A program made the position numbers and the translations under genes. Below, one piece after another: positions 28,881 through 37,439 of a stretch of 38,185 nucleotides of DNA. The stretch comes from Alphaproteobacteria bacterium (GTDB lineage: Bacteria > Pseudomonadota > Alphaproteobacteria > Rickettsiales > UBA998): positions 1 through 38,185 of the forward strand of contig RDXO01000027.1 of NCBI GenBank assembly GCA_004292675.1, written 5' to 3'. The notes beneath the pieces are model-generated. The model made no database searches, was not told the origin of the DNA, and was given only the letters and a program-made list of their open reading frames with translations. Numbering within the stretch: the first letter of the stretch is position 1; every line of letters begins with the position of its first letter.

Positions 28881-28908
28881 AGACGATATTGCCTAGGAGA
28901 ACCCCGTT

Positions 28909-30264
28909 ATGACACTACAATCCTATCTTGATATGTTGCATGATGTATCCACCACACGCTTTACGGGGAGTGTGGATGCGGTACGTGGCTTGGTTATCAC
29001 CTGCAAGGGACTTAGTTCTGTGCTGAAAATCGGTGATAGGTGTATGATTGAACGGCGCAAACATTCTCCAGAGGATAGCGGTATGCTTCATGCGGAGGTC
29101 GTTGGCTTTCACAATGAAACAGCCTTATTGATGCCGTTTGATCCTATTGATGGCATTGGTCCGGGGTCTAAGGTGGTAGTGCAGCAGGCAGCACCGATGG
29201 TGCATCCGACTCATGCATGGCTTGGGCGTGTTGTCAATGCGTTTGGTGAGCCGTTGGATGGTAAAGGGCCACTTCCCAAAGGAGCGATGCCTTGCCCTAT
29301 TCGCGGATGTCCCCCACCTGCACATCTGCGTGATAGGGTAGGGGGCAAGATGGATATGGGAGTGCGGGCGATCAATACGTTCCTCACCACCTGCAAAGGG
29401 CAGCGATTGGGGATTTTTGCAGGATCAGGCGTAGGGAAATCTATCCTTATGTCGATGTTAGCGCGTTATTCTCAGGCAAGTGTCAATGTAATCGGACTCA
29501 TTGGTGAGCGTGGACGTGAGGTGCAGGAATTTATTGAAGATGATTTGGGCGAAGAAGGTTTAGCGCGTTCCGTTGTGGTGGTGGCAACCTCCAGTGAATC
29601 GGCCTTGATGCGCCGTGAAGCTGCTTATATGACGATGGCGTTAGCGGAATATTTCTCTAATGCTAGTGAGCATGTTTTATGTTTGATGGATAGCGTGACG
29701 CGTTTTGCGATGGCGCAACGTGAAATTGGGCTTTCTGTTGGTGAACCACCCACAACGAAAGGCTATACACCAACGGTATTTTCTGAATTGCCTCGTCTTT
29801 TGGAACGCGCAGGGCCGGGGCGTAAAGGTACGGGGTCAATCACGGGCTATTTCACTGTATTAGTAGAAGGGGATGATACGAATGAACCTATTTCAGATAC
29901 GGTGCGTGGTATTTTGGATGGGCATATTATCATGGATCGTAAAATTGCTGAACGTGGGCGTTATCCTGCAATCAATATATTGCGTAGTGTGTCGCGTACC
30001 ATGCCCGATTGCAATATTGCATCAGAAAACGCCTTAGTCACGATGGCACGAGGTTTGCTATCCACCTATGAAGATATGGCAGAGATGATACGCCTAGGGG
30101 CATACCGCAAGGGTACGGATGCGGATGTAGATCGGGCGATTCATTATTTCCAACCGCTTGAAAAATTCCTTGCGCAAGATCGACGTGATCATACGAATAT
30201 CGAGCAGAGCTATGCAAAACTTGCCGATCTGTTGGGCATTAAGCCATGGCCATTGCCGCATTAG
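28909..30264 (+). CDS. fliI: Flagellum-specific ATP synthase FliI
   Basis: ATPase of the flagellar export apparatus, related to F1-beta. The 451 residues show GRVVNAFGEPLDGKGP, Walker A AGSGVGKS (171-178), VIGLIGERGREVQEFI, Walker B (LCLMDSVTRFA) and GSITGYFTVLVEGDD. These motifs and length separate it from type III secretion homologues only weakly, but the ctrA neighbour favours the flagellar enzyme. AGGAGA precedes the ATG. It is the only flagellar gene in the window. Its stop overlaps the convergent aminotransferase gene by 4 bases. Confidence 0.9.
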   Translation: MTLQSYLDMLHDVSTTRFTGSVDAVRGLVITCKGLSSVLKIGDRCMIERRKHSPEDSGMLHAEVVGFHNETALLMPFDPIDGIGPGSKVVVQQAAPMVHPTHAWLGRVVNAFGEPLDGKGPLPKGAMPCPIRGCPPPAHLRDRVGGKMDMGVRAINTFLTTCKGQRLGIFAGSGVGKSILMSMLARYSQASVNVIGLIGERGREVQEFIEDDLGEEGLARSVVVVATSSESALMRREAAYMTMALAEYFSNASEHVLCLMDSVTRFAMAQREIGLSVGEPPTTKGYTPTVFSELPRLLERAGPGRKGTGSITGYFTVLVEGDDTNEPISDTVRGILDGHIIMDRKIAERGRYPAINILRSVSRTMPDCNIASENALVTMARGLLSTYEDMAEMIRLGAYRKGTDADVDRAIHYFQPLEKFLAQDRRDHTNIEQSYAKLADLLGIKPWPLPH

Positions 30265-31514
30265 AATGCATAGGATGCCAAGGCTTCTTCCAAACGTGCC
30301 ATGCCTGTATCAAGTTCTGTTTTGGTGATGTTTAATGGTGGAAGCAAGCGCAAGACATTTGGACCAGCGACAAGAACAAGTACACCATAGGTGCGTGCAT
30401 GTTCTGAGATGGCAGCGGCTTTATTATGCAAGGCAGGGATAAGCTCCGCACCGATCATCAATCCACGACCACGTACTTCACGGAACATGCCAAGGCGTTC
30501 ATTCATCTTCGCAAAGCGTTGAAATATTTCTTGCGAACGTTGCTGCACATTCATCATCAGCATAGGGGATGCAAGTTTATCCAGTGCCACGGATGCTACC
30601 GCGCACATCATTGGGTTGCCACCATAGGTTGATCCGTGCGTGCCTACTTGCAAGATATGCTCCAACTTTTCACCAACTAAGGTTGCTCCAATCGGCACAC
30701 CACACCCTAGGGCTTTGGCAAGCGTCATCATATCGGGGCGCAAATCTTCGGCATAGGTATGAGCAAATAAGATGCCTGTGCGCCCCATGCCACATTGAAT
30801 TTCATCGACTACCAGCAAGATATTATGTTTATCGCACAAAGCACGCACCCCACGTAAAAAATCGCGCTTAGCAGGGATAATGCCGCCTTCTCCTTGGATG
30901 GGTTCAAGTATGATCGCAGCGGTTTTAGGGGTGATGAGTTTCTCAAGTGCTTCGAGATCATTAAACGGATCGCAATAGATAAATCCAGCAGGAAGCGGTT
31001 CAAACCCTTCATGATATTTTGGTTGTGCCGTTGCTGTCACAGAGGCAACGGTGCGCCCATGGAATGATCCTGTGAAGCTGATGATTTCGCGTTCTTGCGG
31101 TGATCGCCCTTGGCTTGCTGCCCATTTTCTAATGATTTTTATTGCAGCTTCATTGGCTTCTGCCCCTGAATTACAAAAATATACCCGCTTAGCAAAGGGA
31201 GTAAGGTTCACCAATTTTTCTGCTAATTCAATCGGAGGTTCTGTATAAAATATGTTGCTTGTATGCCATAATTTGCGTGCCTGTTGTTCAAGTGCAGCGA
31301 CTAAATCAGGCTCTTGATGCCCCAGTGAGCATACAGCAATCCCCGAACCTAAATCAATATAATCATTGCCATCTTTGTCCCATACAACTGATCCTTTGCC
31401 ATGATCCAAAATCATGGAACGGGGGGCGTAATTTTGCGTCCAGAATTGTTTGCCGCGTTCAATTAATTGTTTCGACGCTGCACCAGAGGGGGTAGTAAGA
31501 GGATAATGTGTCAT
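30261..31514 (-). CDS. argD: Acetylornithine aminotransferase (ArgD type)
   Basis: Class III PLP aminotransferase making N-acetylornithine in arginine synthesis, often also acting on succinyl-diaminopimelate. From 31514 there are 417 residues; an earlier in-frame ATG at 31610 gives a non-conserved leader. Motifs: NSGAEANEAAIK, SFHGRT, EPIQGEGG, VDEIQCGMGRTG and TLAKALGCGVPIGA with the Schiff-base lysine. Family relatives such as GABA or ornithine aminotransferases are possible; overall length and the FHGRT-VDEIQ pattern favour ArgD. It could feed ornithine to the decarboxylase at 3256, but no arginine genes lie beside it. Confidence 0.8.
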   Translation of the reverse strand: MTHYPLTTPSGAASKQLIERGKQFWTQNYAPRSMILDHGKGSVVWDKDGNDYIDLGSGIAVCSLGHQEPDLVAALEQQARKLWHTSNIFYTEPPIELAEKLVNLTPFAKRVYFCNSGAEANEAAIKIIRKWAASQGRSPQEREIISFTGSFHGRTVASVTATAQPKYHEGFEPLPAGFIYCDPFNDLEALEKLITPKTAAIILEPIQGEGGIIPAKRDFLRGVRALCDKHNILLVVDEIQCGMGRTGILFAHTYAEDLRPDMMTLAKALGCGVPIGATLVGEKLEHILQVGTHGSTYGGNPMMCAVASVALDKLASPMLMMNVQQRSQEIFQRFAKMNERLGMFREVRGRGLMIGAELIPALHNKAAAISEHARTYGVLVLVAGPNVLRLLPPLNITKTELDTGMARLEEALASYAF

Positions 31515-31682
31515 AATAAAAGCACCAAAGAATGAAGTTGCAAGAGTGATAGGATTTATACAAAAAGTCCAGCTTTTTTTGATGCAAATAGATGAAAAAA
31601 AATGCTGCATTGCGGAGATGGGGAGAAGGGGCGTGGTGCAAATGAAGCAGAAATAATAAAAATATCATGTTTGGAAGCGTTT

Positions 31683-31696
31683 TTGATTTTTATCAA
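31683..31696. promoter_or_regulatory. FNR/FixK-type anaerobic box upstream of ompW
   Basis: TTGAT-TTTT-ATCAA is a perfect match to the FNR/Anr/FixK consensus TTGAT-N4-ATCAA. Its centre is 68 bases before the ompW ATG; a class II start at +41.5 would fall near 31731, with a weak -10 (AATGAT) close to 31720. E. coli ompW is known to respond to FNR. Confidence 0.65.
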
Positions 31697-31757
31697 TGCA
31701 TAAGAAGAAAAATGCGGGAATGATGCACGCTCTTATTTTTGTTTCAGGAGTTTTATT

Positions 31758-32426
31758 ATGTTTTATCGTTTCTGTGGCATTGCACTATCATTGGCAACTG
31801 CTATGCTTTCTTCTTCACTTATGGCACAAGAACTTCACCCCAGCGCACGTACCGTTGATGGGTTGGAGTGGGATGCTAAAGAACGTTTTATGGTGCGTGC
31901 GCGTTTGATCGATGTGCTGCCTGAAGATAATAGCTCGACAACGATTGGTGGATCGATTGATGCTGATTTTCGCGTTGCACCTGAAGTTGATTTCACCTAT
32001 TTCTTCACAGATCATATCGCGGCGGAATTGATTGCAGCGACAACCAAACATGATGTGAGTGCAAAAAACACGGCACTTGGAAATTTAGATTTAGGAAGCG
32101 TTTGGGCGTTGCCACCGACGCTCACGGCGCAATATCACTTTAATCCGCATGGTCAATTCCGCCCTTATGCGGGAGCAGGATTGGGCTATATATTCTGGTA
32201 TAATGATGATGCAGGACCTGTTGTCAATGATATTAAGTATGAAAATGGTATCTCTTATGCGTTGCAAGCAGGTATTGATATTGGGATTAGTGAGAATTGG
32301 TCGTGGAACTTTGATGTTAAGAAATTGTTCCATAGTGTAGATGCCAAAGTCAATGGTGGTGCAGTACGTGCGAATGTTGATATTGATCCATGGGTGATTG
32401 GTACGGGTATCGCGTACCGTTTTTAG
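31758..32426 (+). CDS. ompW: OmpW family outer-membrane protein
   Basis: A 222-residue eight-stranded outer-membrane barrel that forms a narrow hydrophobic channel. The signal peptide ends near LMA/QE. Family marks are the KERFMVRARLIDVLP first strand, the DIAPEVDFTYFFTDHIAAELIAAT-like second/third strands, PPTLTAQYHFNP, the RPYAGAGLGY loop and a terminal Phe (AYRF). AGGAG lies about 8 bases before the ATG. A perfect FNR-type box upstream suggests oxygen control. It is monocistronic, followed by two palindromic structures. Confidence 0.88.
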   Translation: MFYRFCGIALSLATAMLSSSLMAQELHPSARTVDGLEWDAKERFMVRARLIDVLPEDNSSTTIGGSIDADFRVAPEVDFTYFFTDHIAAELIAATTKHDVSAKNTALGNLDLGSVWALPPTLTAQYHFNPHGQFRPYAGAGLGYIFWYNDDAGPVVNDIKYENGISYALQAGIDIGISENWSWNFDVKKLFHSVDAKVNGGAVRANVDIDPWVIGTGIAYRF

Positions 32427-32452
32427 AACTTATTGTTTCTTATAAAATAACG

Positions 32453-32522
32453 CGTCATGCCTGCGTAGGCAGGCATCCAGAGCCATGATTTTGACTGGAC
32501 TCCTGCCTACGCAGGAGTGACG
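32453..32522. repeat. REP-like extragenic palindrome
   Basis: Arms CGTCATGCCTGCGTAGGCAGG (first 21 bases) and its near-complement CCTGCCTACGCAGGAGTGACG (last 21) enclose ATCCAGAG...CTGGACT, which pairs partly. The whole 70 bases can fold into one long stem. Palindromes of the form GTCATNCC...ATCCAG...CTGGAT...GTGAC are common in Proteobacteria genomes. It lies between ompW and the RTX gene. A decayed relative is at 2945-3020. Confidence 0.75.
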
Positions 32523-32555
32523 ACAATAAGAAAAAATAATATAAATCATAATGTT

Positions 32556-32593
32556 GTATACTCATCGCACATTTCCATGTGCGATGAGTATAC
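32556..32593. terminator. Perfect 16-bp stem palindrome between convergent genes
   Basis: GTATACTCATCGCACA (32556-32571) and TGTGCGATGAGTATAC (32578-32593) pair exactly around a 6-base loop. It lies 20 bases after the RTX gene stop on the minus strand, and may terminate transcripts from that side, although there is no immediate T run. The left arm is shared with 28761-28776. Confidence 0.6.
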
Positions 32594-32613
32594 ATTGTCC
32601 AAAACTGAGGTTC

Positions 32614-34596
32614 TTAAACCCAACCTAAATCTAACGCCATCGCGCCAATATTGTGTCCCAATTCTTGCCCATCAAGATTGCCACTTTGAAAATGAATGCC
32701 CCCATAAATGCGGCTCATACCTGCTTCGCTTGCGGCATCCATAAAATGCTCAAATTCCCGTATTACTCCGAGTAAGCCCATACTTTGGCTTTGAAAAGAT
32801 ACTGCTCCGAGCAATTCCGTCAATACGGTGGCAGCGGTAGCACTGAACGTACTATGCCCCGAGACATATTCAGGAAAAGGTGGTGTGATGATTAAGGGCA
32901 TCCAACTAGCATCGGCTTCCGTTAGCGGGTTACCATCTTCGGCAGCACGCACAATCGCGGTAACGGGTCGCCAAGAATCATAAGCATATTTTGCATCCCA
33001 TGCGGCAATCCCTGCATCAGCAAGGGCAACATTGAGAGTTGCAAAGATATTCGCTGCATGATCAATGCTGGTGCGATCTTGCGCTAATAGCTCAGCCGTA
33101 ATGGCGTTCCAATGCCCGCCCGGTGTGTGCGTTCCTGGTCCATCCGCCCAAAAACGTGCTATTTCTGTTTGATCTGCGGTGCGGAGTAAAGAATCCACTC
33201 GACCTAAATCCTTCACCTCATTAAATTCCACCGCATATTCAGGGCTATCCCATGCAGGAAATCCATCTGGGCGAAACTGATCGCCACGCTCAAGTATAAA
33301 GGGGCGTACTTCTCCCCAATGTGGTGCAAGTGGTGCGCGGAATGCGGGCGGAGTGGGTTGCCAATATCCTACATCATCGCCTGCTTCCCATGGAATCACC
33401 GCATCCCATCCATCCGTTGCACGCTGTGCGAGTAATGTTGCTGCAACCGATGATCCATAGGCAATTCCTTCTGATTTTGCCGTGCCATCGCTTATGCGTG
33501 ATAAAGATTGCTGCAATTCCTCTGCAATATTAGCACGTATGGCGGGAAAAAGCTCAGCTAGAACATCATGGGCAGCCTGCGCTGCTGCTGCATTTTTTGC
33601 GGATAGATCATCCAGCCCCATAACGGCATCACGCATGGCAAGGCTTTGTATGGCAAGAGCGCGGGTGGCATAAAGCGGGTTCGTGATGGTATCACTGACA
33701 CAGTTTAATCCTGCACTTATCCAATGAATAACCATGTTATCTGGTGCATTAGAGGCAGTAGGAATAGTCGTGCCGAAGCGATCCGTATGGGTATCATCGC
33801 TAAAGATAAAACGTTCCACATCGGTGATGGAGTGTGTTTCTTCTCCTGCAATCAAGGTGGTGATACCGTTTAGCTCTTGAAATTGATAGTCAGATCGTAT
33901 CCCTTGCAGATAGAGTATATCGTCTCCGCTTCCACCGACAACGGTGCTATGCACGCCTGAAAGGTGGAATATATCATCACCGCTACCACCATCAAGATAA
34001 TCATAATCAGCATTACTGCGCAATACATCATTCCCATCATCGCCGTGCAAACTATTATATCCTGCTCCGAATGAGACAAGATAATCATCTCCGTCACCGC
34101 CATGCATCACATCATAGGTTGTGCCGAATAAACGATCCGCGCCTTCTCCGCCCATTAAGCTATTATAGCCATCGCCAGCGGATGCATCCAAACGGTCATT
34201 GCCTGCGTCCCCTAGTACTATATCATAGCCATTTCCTATGAGGCGATCTTTTCCCGCGCCCCCATATAATGCATCACTGCCTTCACCACCTTCTAGCGTA
34301 TCATTACCATCATCGCCCTGAAGAAGATCGTTGCCATCCCAGCCCCATAATTGATCGTTCCCAGAACCGCCATGGACGCTATCATCCCCGTGATCACCGC
34401 CCACTATGTCGTTCCCGTCATCACCAAATAGGAGGTCATTGCCTGTCCATCCCCAAATTGTATCATGATCACCCTTGCCACGGATTGTATCATTGCCTTC
34501 ATTGCCACCTAAAAGATCGCGCAAAGCACCGCCTTCGATGCTATCATGATTCGATGTTCCCCAGATTTCTTGCGGGTAAGAAAAAATATTTTGCAT
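32614..34596 (-). CDS. RTX-repeat protein with vanadium haloperoxidase/PAP2 domain
   Basis: A 660-residue protein in two parts. Residues about 28-230 hold some 16 GGxGxDxLxG-type nonapeptide repeats that bind calcium, followed by a DVERFIFSD segment (259-267) usual after RTX repeats. Residues about 285-660 form a vanadium-dependent haloperoxidase/PAP2 superfamily domain with the complete vanadate/phosphate-binding set: K536-x6-R543, S579-G580-H581 in SGHST, and R629-x5-H635. It could oxidise halides or act as an acid phosphatase. No signal peptide is seen, so type I secretion is likely, but RTX repeats normally sit near the C-terminus and here they lead. No secretion genes are in the window. 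Confidence 0.85.
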   Translation of the reverse strand: MQNIFSYPQEIWGTSNHDSIEGGALRDLLGGNEGNDTIRGKGDHDTIWGWTGNDLLFGDDGNDIVGGDHGDDSVHGGSGNDQLWGWDGNDLLQGDDGNDTLEGGEGSDALYGGAGKDRLIGNGYDIVLGDAGNDRLDASAGDGYNSLMGGEGADRLFGTTYDVMHGGDGDDYLVSFGAGYNSLHGDDGNDVLRSNADYDYLDGGSGDDIFHLSGVHSTVVGGSGDDILYLQGIRSDYQFQELNGITTLIAGEETHSITDVERFIFSDDTHTDRFGTTIPTASNAPDNMVIHWISAGLNCVSDTITNPLYATRALAIQSLAMRDAVMGLDDLSAKNAAAAQAAHDVLAELFPAIRANIAEELQQSLSRISDGTAKSEGIAYGSSVAATLLAQRATDGWDAVIPWEAGDDVGYWQPTPPAFRAPLAPHWGEVRPFILERGDQFRPDGFPAWDSPEYAVEFNEVKDLGRVDSLLRTADQTEIARFWADGPGTHTPGGHWNAITAELLAQDRTSIDHAANIFATLNVALADAGIAAWDAKYAYDSWRPVTAIVRAAEDGNPLTEADASWMPLIITPPFPEYVSGHSTFSATAATVLTELLGAVSFQSQSMGLLGVIREFEHFMDAASEAGMSRIYGGIHFQSGNLDGQELGHNIGAMALDLGWV

Positions 34597-34698
34597 AAGA
34601 TGTATCTCTCGCCTGTGTTAATGATGATAGTTGTACCCAACTACTTAAGATAAAGTTATCACAGGATAAGATACATTACAATAATGTTATCGTACTAC

Positions 34699-34715
34699 CA
34701 CTATAAATCATAGTG
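34699..34715. repeat. Short palindrome after the GNAT gene
   Basis: CACTAT and ATAGTG pair around AAATC, 7 bases beyond the GNAT stop. The sequence CACTATAAATCATAG is also present at 21862-21876, next to another gene end. No T run follows, so its role is open. Confidence 0.3.
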
Positions 34716-34722
34716 TGGACAT

Positions 34723-35211
34723 CTATGGCGTAATACTATTGAGTGGCAGTACCAATGTCATCGGATCAACAGGTGAAGGAATGAAACTTCTATCTTCATA
34801 AAATTGTTTGGCGCGTTCTGATAGAGCATGTACCAATATCGCTTTAATGCCTGCAATATCCGCAGCCTGCAACACACGCAATATGGCATCTCTGAGTAGT
34901 GCATCACCTAAACCTTTGCCCTGATAGTGCTGGTCTATAGCCAACCGCCCCAAAACCATGACAGGGATAGGATTTGGCATATTACGTTTTACCTTGCTTG
35001 GTGCATGATGTGCTAAAATAGCCCCTGTTGCCAAGGCATAATACCCTATAACGCGCTCATGGTTACATAATACATAGGTGCGCGATGCACGATTATATTC
35101 GTTTTTCCTTGCTTTATTGACTAACCAATCATCCAGACTGGAGACACCTGATGAAAAACCTTCAAGTACATGGTGTTCTGCCAAAGCACACGGGGGGATA
35201 AAATGCGTCAT
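34723..35211 (-). CDS. GNAT acetyltransferase toxin (TacT/AtaT type)
   Basis: Toxin of a type II pair; such enzymes acetylate the amino acid on charged tRNA and stop translation. The 162 residues begin with the family's LAEHHVLEGFSSGVSSLDDWL, carry the acetyl-CoA loop LGRLAIDQHYQGKGLGDALL and end with the catalytic Tyr in AKQFYEDRSF. Its ATG directly follows the antitoxin stop with no gap, indicating co-translation. Confidence 0.85.
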   Translation of the reverse strand: MTHFIPPCALAEHHVLEGFSSGVSSLDDWLVNKARKNEYNRASRTYVLCNHERVIGYYALATGAILAHHAPSKVKRNMPNPIPVMVLGRLAIDQHYQGKGLGDALLRDAILRVLQAADIAGIKAILVHALSERAKQFYEDRSFIPSPVDPMTLVLPLNSITP

Positions 35212-35490
35212 TTATTCCCAAGGGGCTGGTGTTGCAAGCAATGTGCGTAATTTATCATTTGCTTGAGGTGGGCTGTCTAATAGCGCATTGAACGCATCCC
35301 ATTGCTCATCTGAAAGAATGAAGGTTGTCCGATTTAACAGAACTTCCTCGGCTTTTTCATAGGCTGCTTCCAACATGAAATCTGATCTGTCTTTCCCCAA
35401 TATATGCGCTGCACGATCAATAAAATCACGCATTCCGCTATGAATTCTCATATTAATGAGAGCATCTTTGGCTGTACCGTGCGATAACAT
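35212..35490 (-). CDS. DUF1778 antitoxin (TacA-like)
   Basis: Ribbon-helix-helix antitoxin that neutralises the GNAT toxin and represses the operon. The start at 35490 is chosen because GGGGAAGG lies just upstream; the longer frame to 35514 begins inside the operator. The 92 residues show INMRIHSGMRDFIDRAAHILGK (DNA-binding ribbon and first helix), SDFMLEAA, and a C-terminal toxin-wrapping helix with the FILSDEQWDAFNALLD motif common to the family. Confidence 0.85.
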   Translation of the reverse strand: MLSHGTAKDALINMRIHSGMRDFIDRAAHILGKDRSDFMLEAAYEKAEEVLLNRTTFILSDEQWDAFNALLDSPPQANDKLRTLLATPAPWE

Positions 35491-35503
35491 ACCTTCCCCT
35501 TGC

Positions 35504-35551
35504 TGTAAATACACTGTCTTTACATTGTAGCGTAACTACATTGTCTTTACA
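35504..35551. promoter_or_regulatory. Operator repeats of the toxin-antitoxin pair
   Basis: TACACTGTCTTTACA (35510-35524) and TACATTGTCTTTACA (35537-35551) are direct repeats with one mismatch, 27 bases apart. TGTAAA (35504-35509) and TTTACA (35519-35524) form an inverted pair, and TGTAG/CTACA (35526-35540) another. The cluster lies just upstream of the antitoxin start, where autoregulation by an RHH protein is expected. A -10-like TATTAT is seen on the minus strand a few bases upstream. Confidence 0.65.
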
Positions 35552-35640
35552 AGATAATAGTTGCGATTATGTTCCTCAACTGATATAAAAGTTTAGAACT
35601 TACCTTAACGCAACATCCTGATGTGTGCGCAGCCATTGCA

Positions 35641-36357
35641 ATGAACAAGAAAAAATCTTCCTCTCCTTTTGCTGGTCGTCGTGATTTGACGGTGCGCGTC
35701 AAAACGGCAAAAAAACGTAGCACGTCTTCCACCTTGTGGTTGCAACGGCAACTAAATGATCCGTATGTGCAGCAGGCAAAACGAGATGGTTATGCCTCCA
35801 GAGCTGCCTATAAAATTCTTGAACTTGATGAAAAATATCGTATTTTTAAGCATGGATACCGTGTTGTTGATCTTGGTGCGGCACCGGGGGGGTGGTCGCA
35901 AGTGGCAGCACGTGCCGTAGGATCACAAGCGGATAATCCTCATGTGGTTGCGCTTGATGTGTTGGATATGTCGCCGATTAAAGGCGTGCATTGTTTGCAG
36001 TGCGATATTGAAGATGAGGGTACTGTTGAGCGCATTCATGCCTTGTTGCAAGGTAAAGTGCATGTCGTGCTTTCGGATATGGCCCCTAATACCACAGGAC
36101 ATGCAGCAACGGATCACATACGCATTGTGGCGTTGTGCGAATTAGCCTATGCCTTTGCGTGTGATACTTTAATGGAAGGTGGCACATTTATTTGCAAAGT
36201 ACGTCAAGGTGGCGCGGAACAGAGCTTATTGCAAGTTCTCAAAAAACGCTTCAAGCATGTGAGTCATTTTAAGCCACAATCAAGCCGTAAGGAATCGCCT
36301 GAAACCTATCTTGTTGCGCGAGAATTTAAAGATATTGCCACAAATGAGGAAGGTTAA
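35641..36357 (+). CDS. rlmE: 23S rRNA 2'-O-methyltransferase RlmE (FtsJ)
   Basis: Methylates U2552 of 23S rRNA in the A loop during late 50S assembly. From 35641 there are 238 residues; an ATG at 35623 adds six without a ribosome site. The N-terminus is a basic, disordered extension, followed by a Rossmann SAM domain with VVDLGAAPGGWSQ (75-87). The catalytic tetrad K58 (AYKI), D146 (LSDMAPN), K186 (FICKVRQG) and E221 (SPETY) is intact. Converges on the Sua5 gene with a 4-base overlap. Confidence 0.92.
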   Translation: MNKKKSSSPFAGRRDLTVRVKTAKKRSTSSTLWLQRQLNDPYVQQAKRDGYASRAAYKILELDEKYRIFKHGYRVVDLGAAPGGWSQVAARAVGSQADNPHVVALDVLDMSPIKGVHCLQCDIEDEGTVERIHALLQGKVHVVLSDMAPNTTGHAATDHIRIVALCELAYAFACDTLMEGGTFICKVRQGGAEQSLLQVLKKRFKHVSHFKPQSSRKESPETYLVAREFKDIATNEEG

Positions 36358-37340
36358 ACTGTTCTAGGAGCAGATGCCCGTTGCAATCGATCATTGATTG
36401 CTTTGCCCACGCCATCATAAGGAATAGGCATCACGGCAATGCATGAAGGGCGGTGATGATCAAGAACTCGCAACCATTCATATAAATGAAAAGCTGCCTC
36501 ATCAAGATCGCCTGTCTCACTAAGGTTGCGCACGGCACATGCATGTTCTATTCCCATCATGTGATCATATGCACCAAAAGCAAGCAGTGCTTCACCATGT
36601 TTTAGGGTGGTTGCATGAAGCCGTACTGCACATGAGGGTGCGTAATGGCTAGTTAATAAACCGGGGGAGGGCAATAGAGACGATGCATCATGCGCAAAAA
36701 AGGAACATGAATGCCCCGTGACGGCTTCAATATAGGCAGCATCAAGTGACCCTGCACGAAGAATATGTAGTTGTTCGGAGGTACAATCAAGTACGGTAGA
36801 TTCCAGCCCCCTATGCGTATGCCCGCCATCGAGAATCATCCGCAATGCCCCGTGATGTTGTGCGAATTCCTCTAGCACATGTGCAGCTAAAGTTGGGCTG
36901 ATATTGCCAGATCGGTTTGCGCTTGGTGCAGCAATGCCACCATCAAAAGCGCGAATAAGTGCTTGGGCAAGATCATGTTTTGGAGCGCGTACTGCAATGG
37001 TTTTGCCCCCAGCCAAGATATGCGGGGATACACTCCCAGCACGTACAGGAAGAATCAAAGTTAGCGCATCGCACCATAAGCTATCGGCAATATGTGCAGC
37101 GCGCTCATCAAAAATTGCATAACGTTCTGCCATCACCCGATCAGCAACATGCACAATGATAGGATTATTGGATGGTCGTCCTTTGGTATGATAAATGGCG
37201 CGCACTGCCTCATCATTGGTTGCATCTGCACCTAAGCCATAGACTGTTTCTGTAGGAAATGCCACTAGATAGCCATCGCGCAACCAACGCACGGCGTGCT
37301 TTAGGGAAGATTCATTAAAGGGAGTGGGAAGCATAGTCAT
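36354..37340 (-). CDS. L-threonylcarbamoyladenylate synthase, Sua5 type
   Basis: Makes threonylcarbamoyl-AMP from threonine, bicarbonate and ATP, the first step in t6A37 modification of ANN-decoding tRNAs. The 328 residues contain a YrdC domain with FPTETVYGLGADAT, the nucleotide-binding KGRPSNNP and SANRSGNISPT motifs, and an added C-terminal Sua5 domain (SHYAPSCAVRL and onward), so it is the long Sua5/TsaC2 form rather than short TsaC. A second ATG two codons in is an equal start choice; neither has a ribosome site. Confidence 0.9.
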   Translation of the reverse strand: MTMLPTPFNESSLKHAVRWLRDGYLVAFPTETVYGLGADATNDEAVRAIYHTKGRPSNNPIIVHVADRVMAERYAIFDERAAHIADSLWCDALTLILPVRAGSVSPHILAGGKTIAVRAPKHDLAQALIRAFDGGIAAPSANRSGNISPTLAAHVLEEFAQHHGALRMILDGGHTHRGLESTVLDCTSEQLHILRAGSLDAAYIEAVTGHSCSFFAHDASSLLPSPGLLTSHYAPSCAVRLHATTLKHGEALLAFGAYDHMMGIEHACAVRNLSETGDLDEAAFHLYEWLRVLDHHRPSCIAVMPIPYDGVGKAINDRLQRASAPRTV

Positions 37341-37439
37341 GGGGGTGCATGTATCATATTCACGGGGCGCACGTCAATAAGGTTGACAGATATACTTCAT
37401 CGTTTATAGTTAAAGAAGATATGGCTTAAGGAGAACAAA

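Noticed and set aside
32453..32593. CRISPR-like repeats
   Set aside because: These are two different palindromes, each single at this place, with no regular spacers.
32614..34596. Calling the RTX protein a haemolysin
   Set aside because: RTX repeats are shared by many secreted enzymes; the C-terminal domain is a haloperoxidase/PAP2 enzyme and there is no pore-forming segment.
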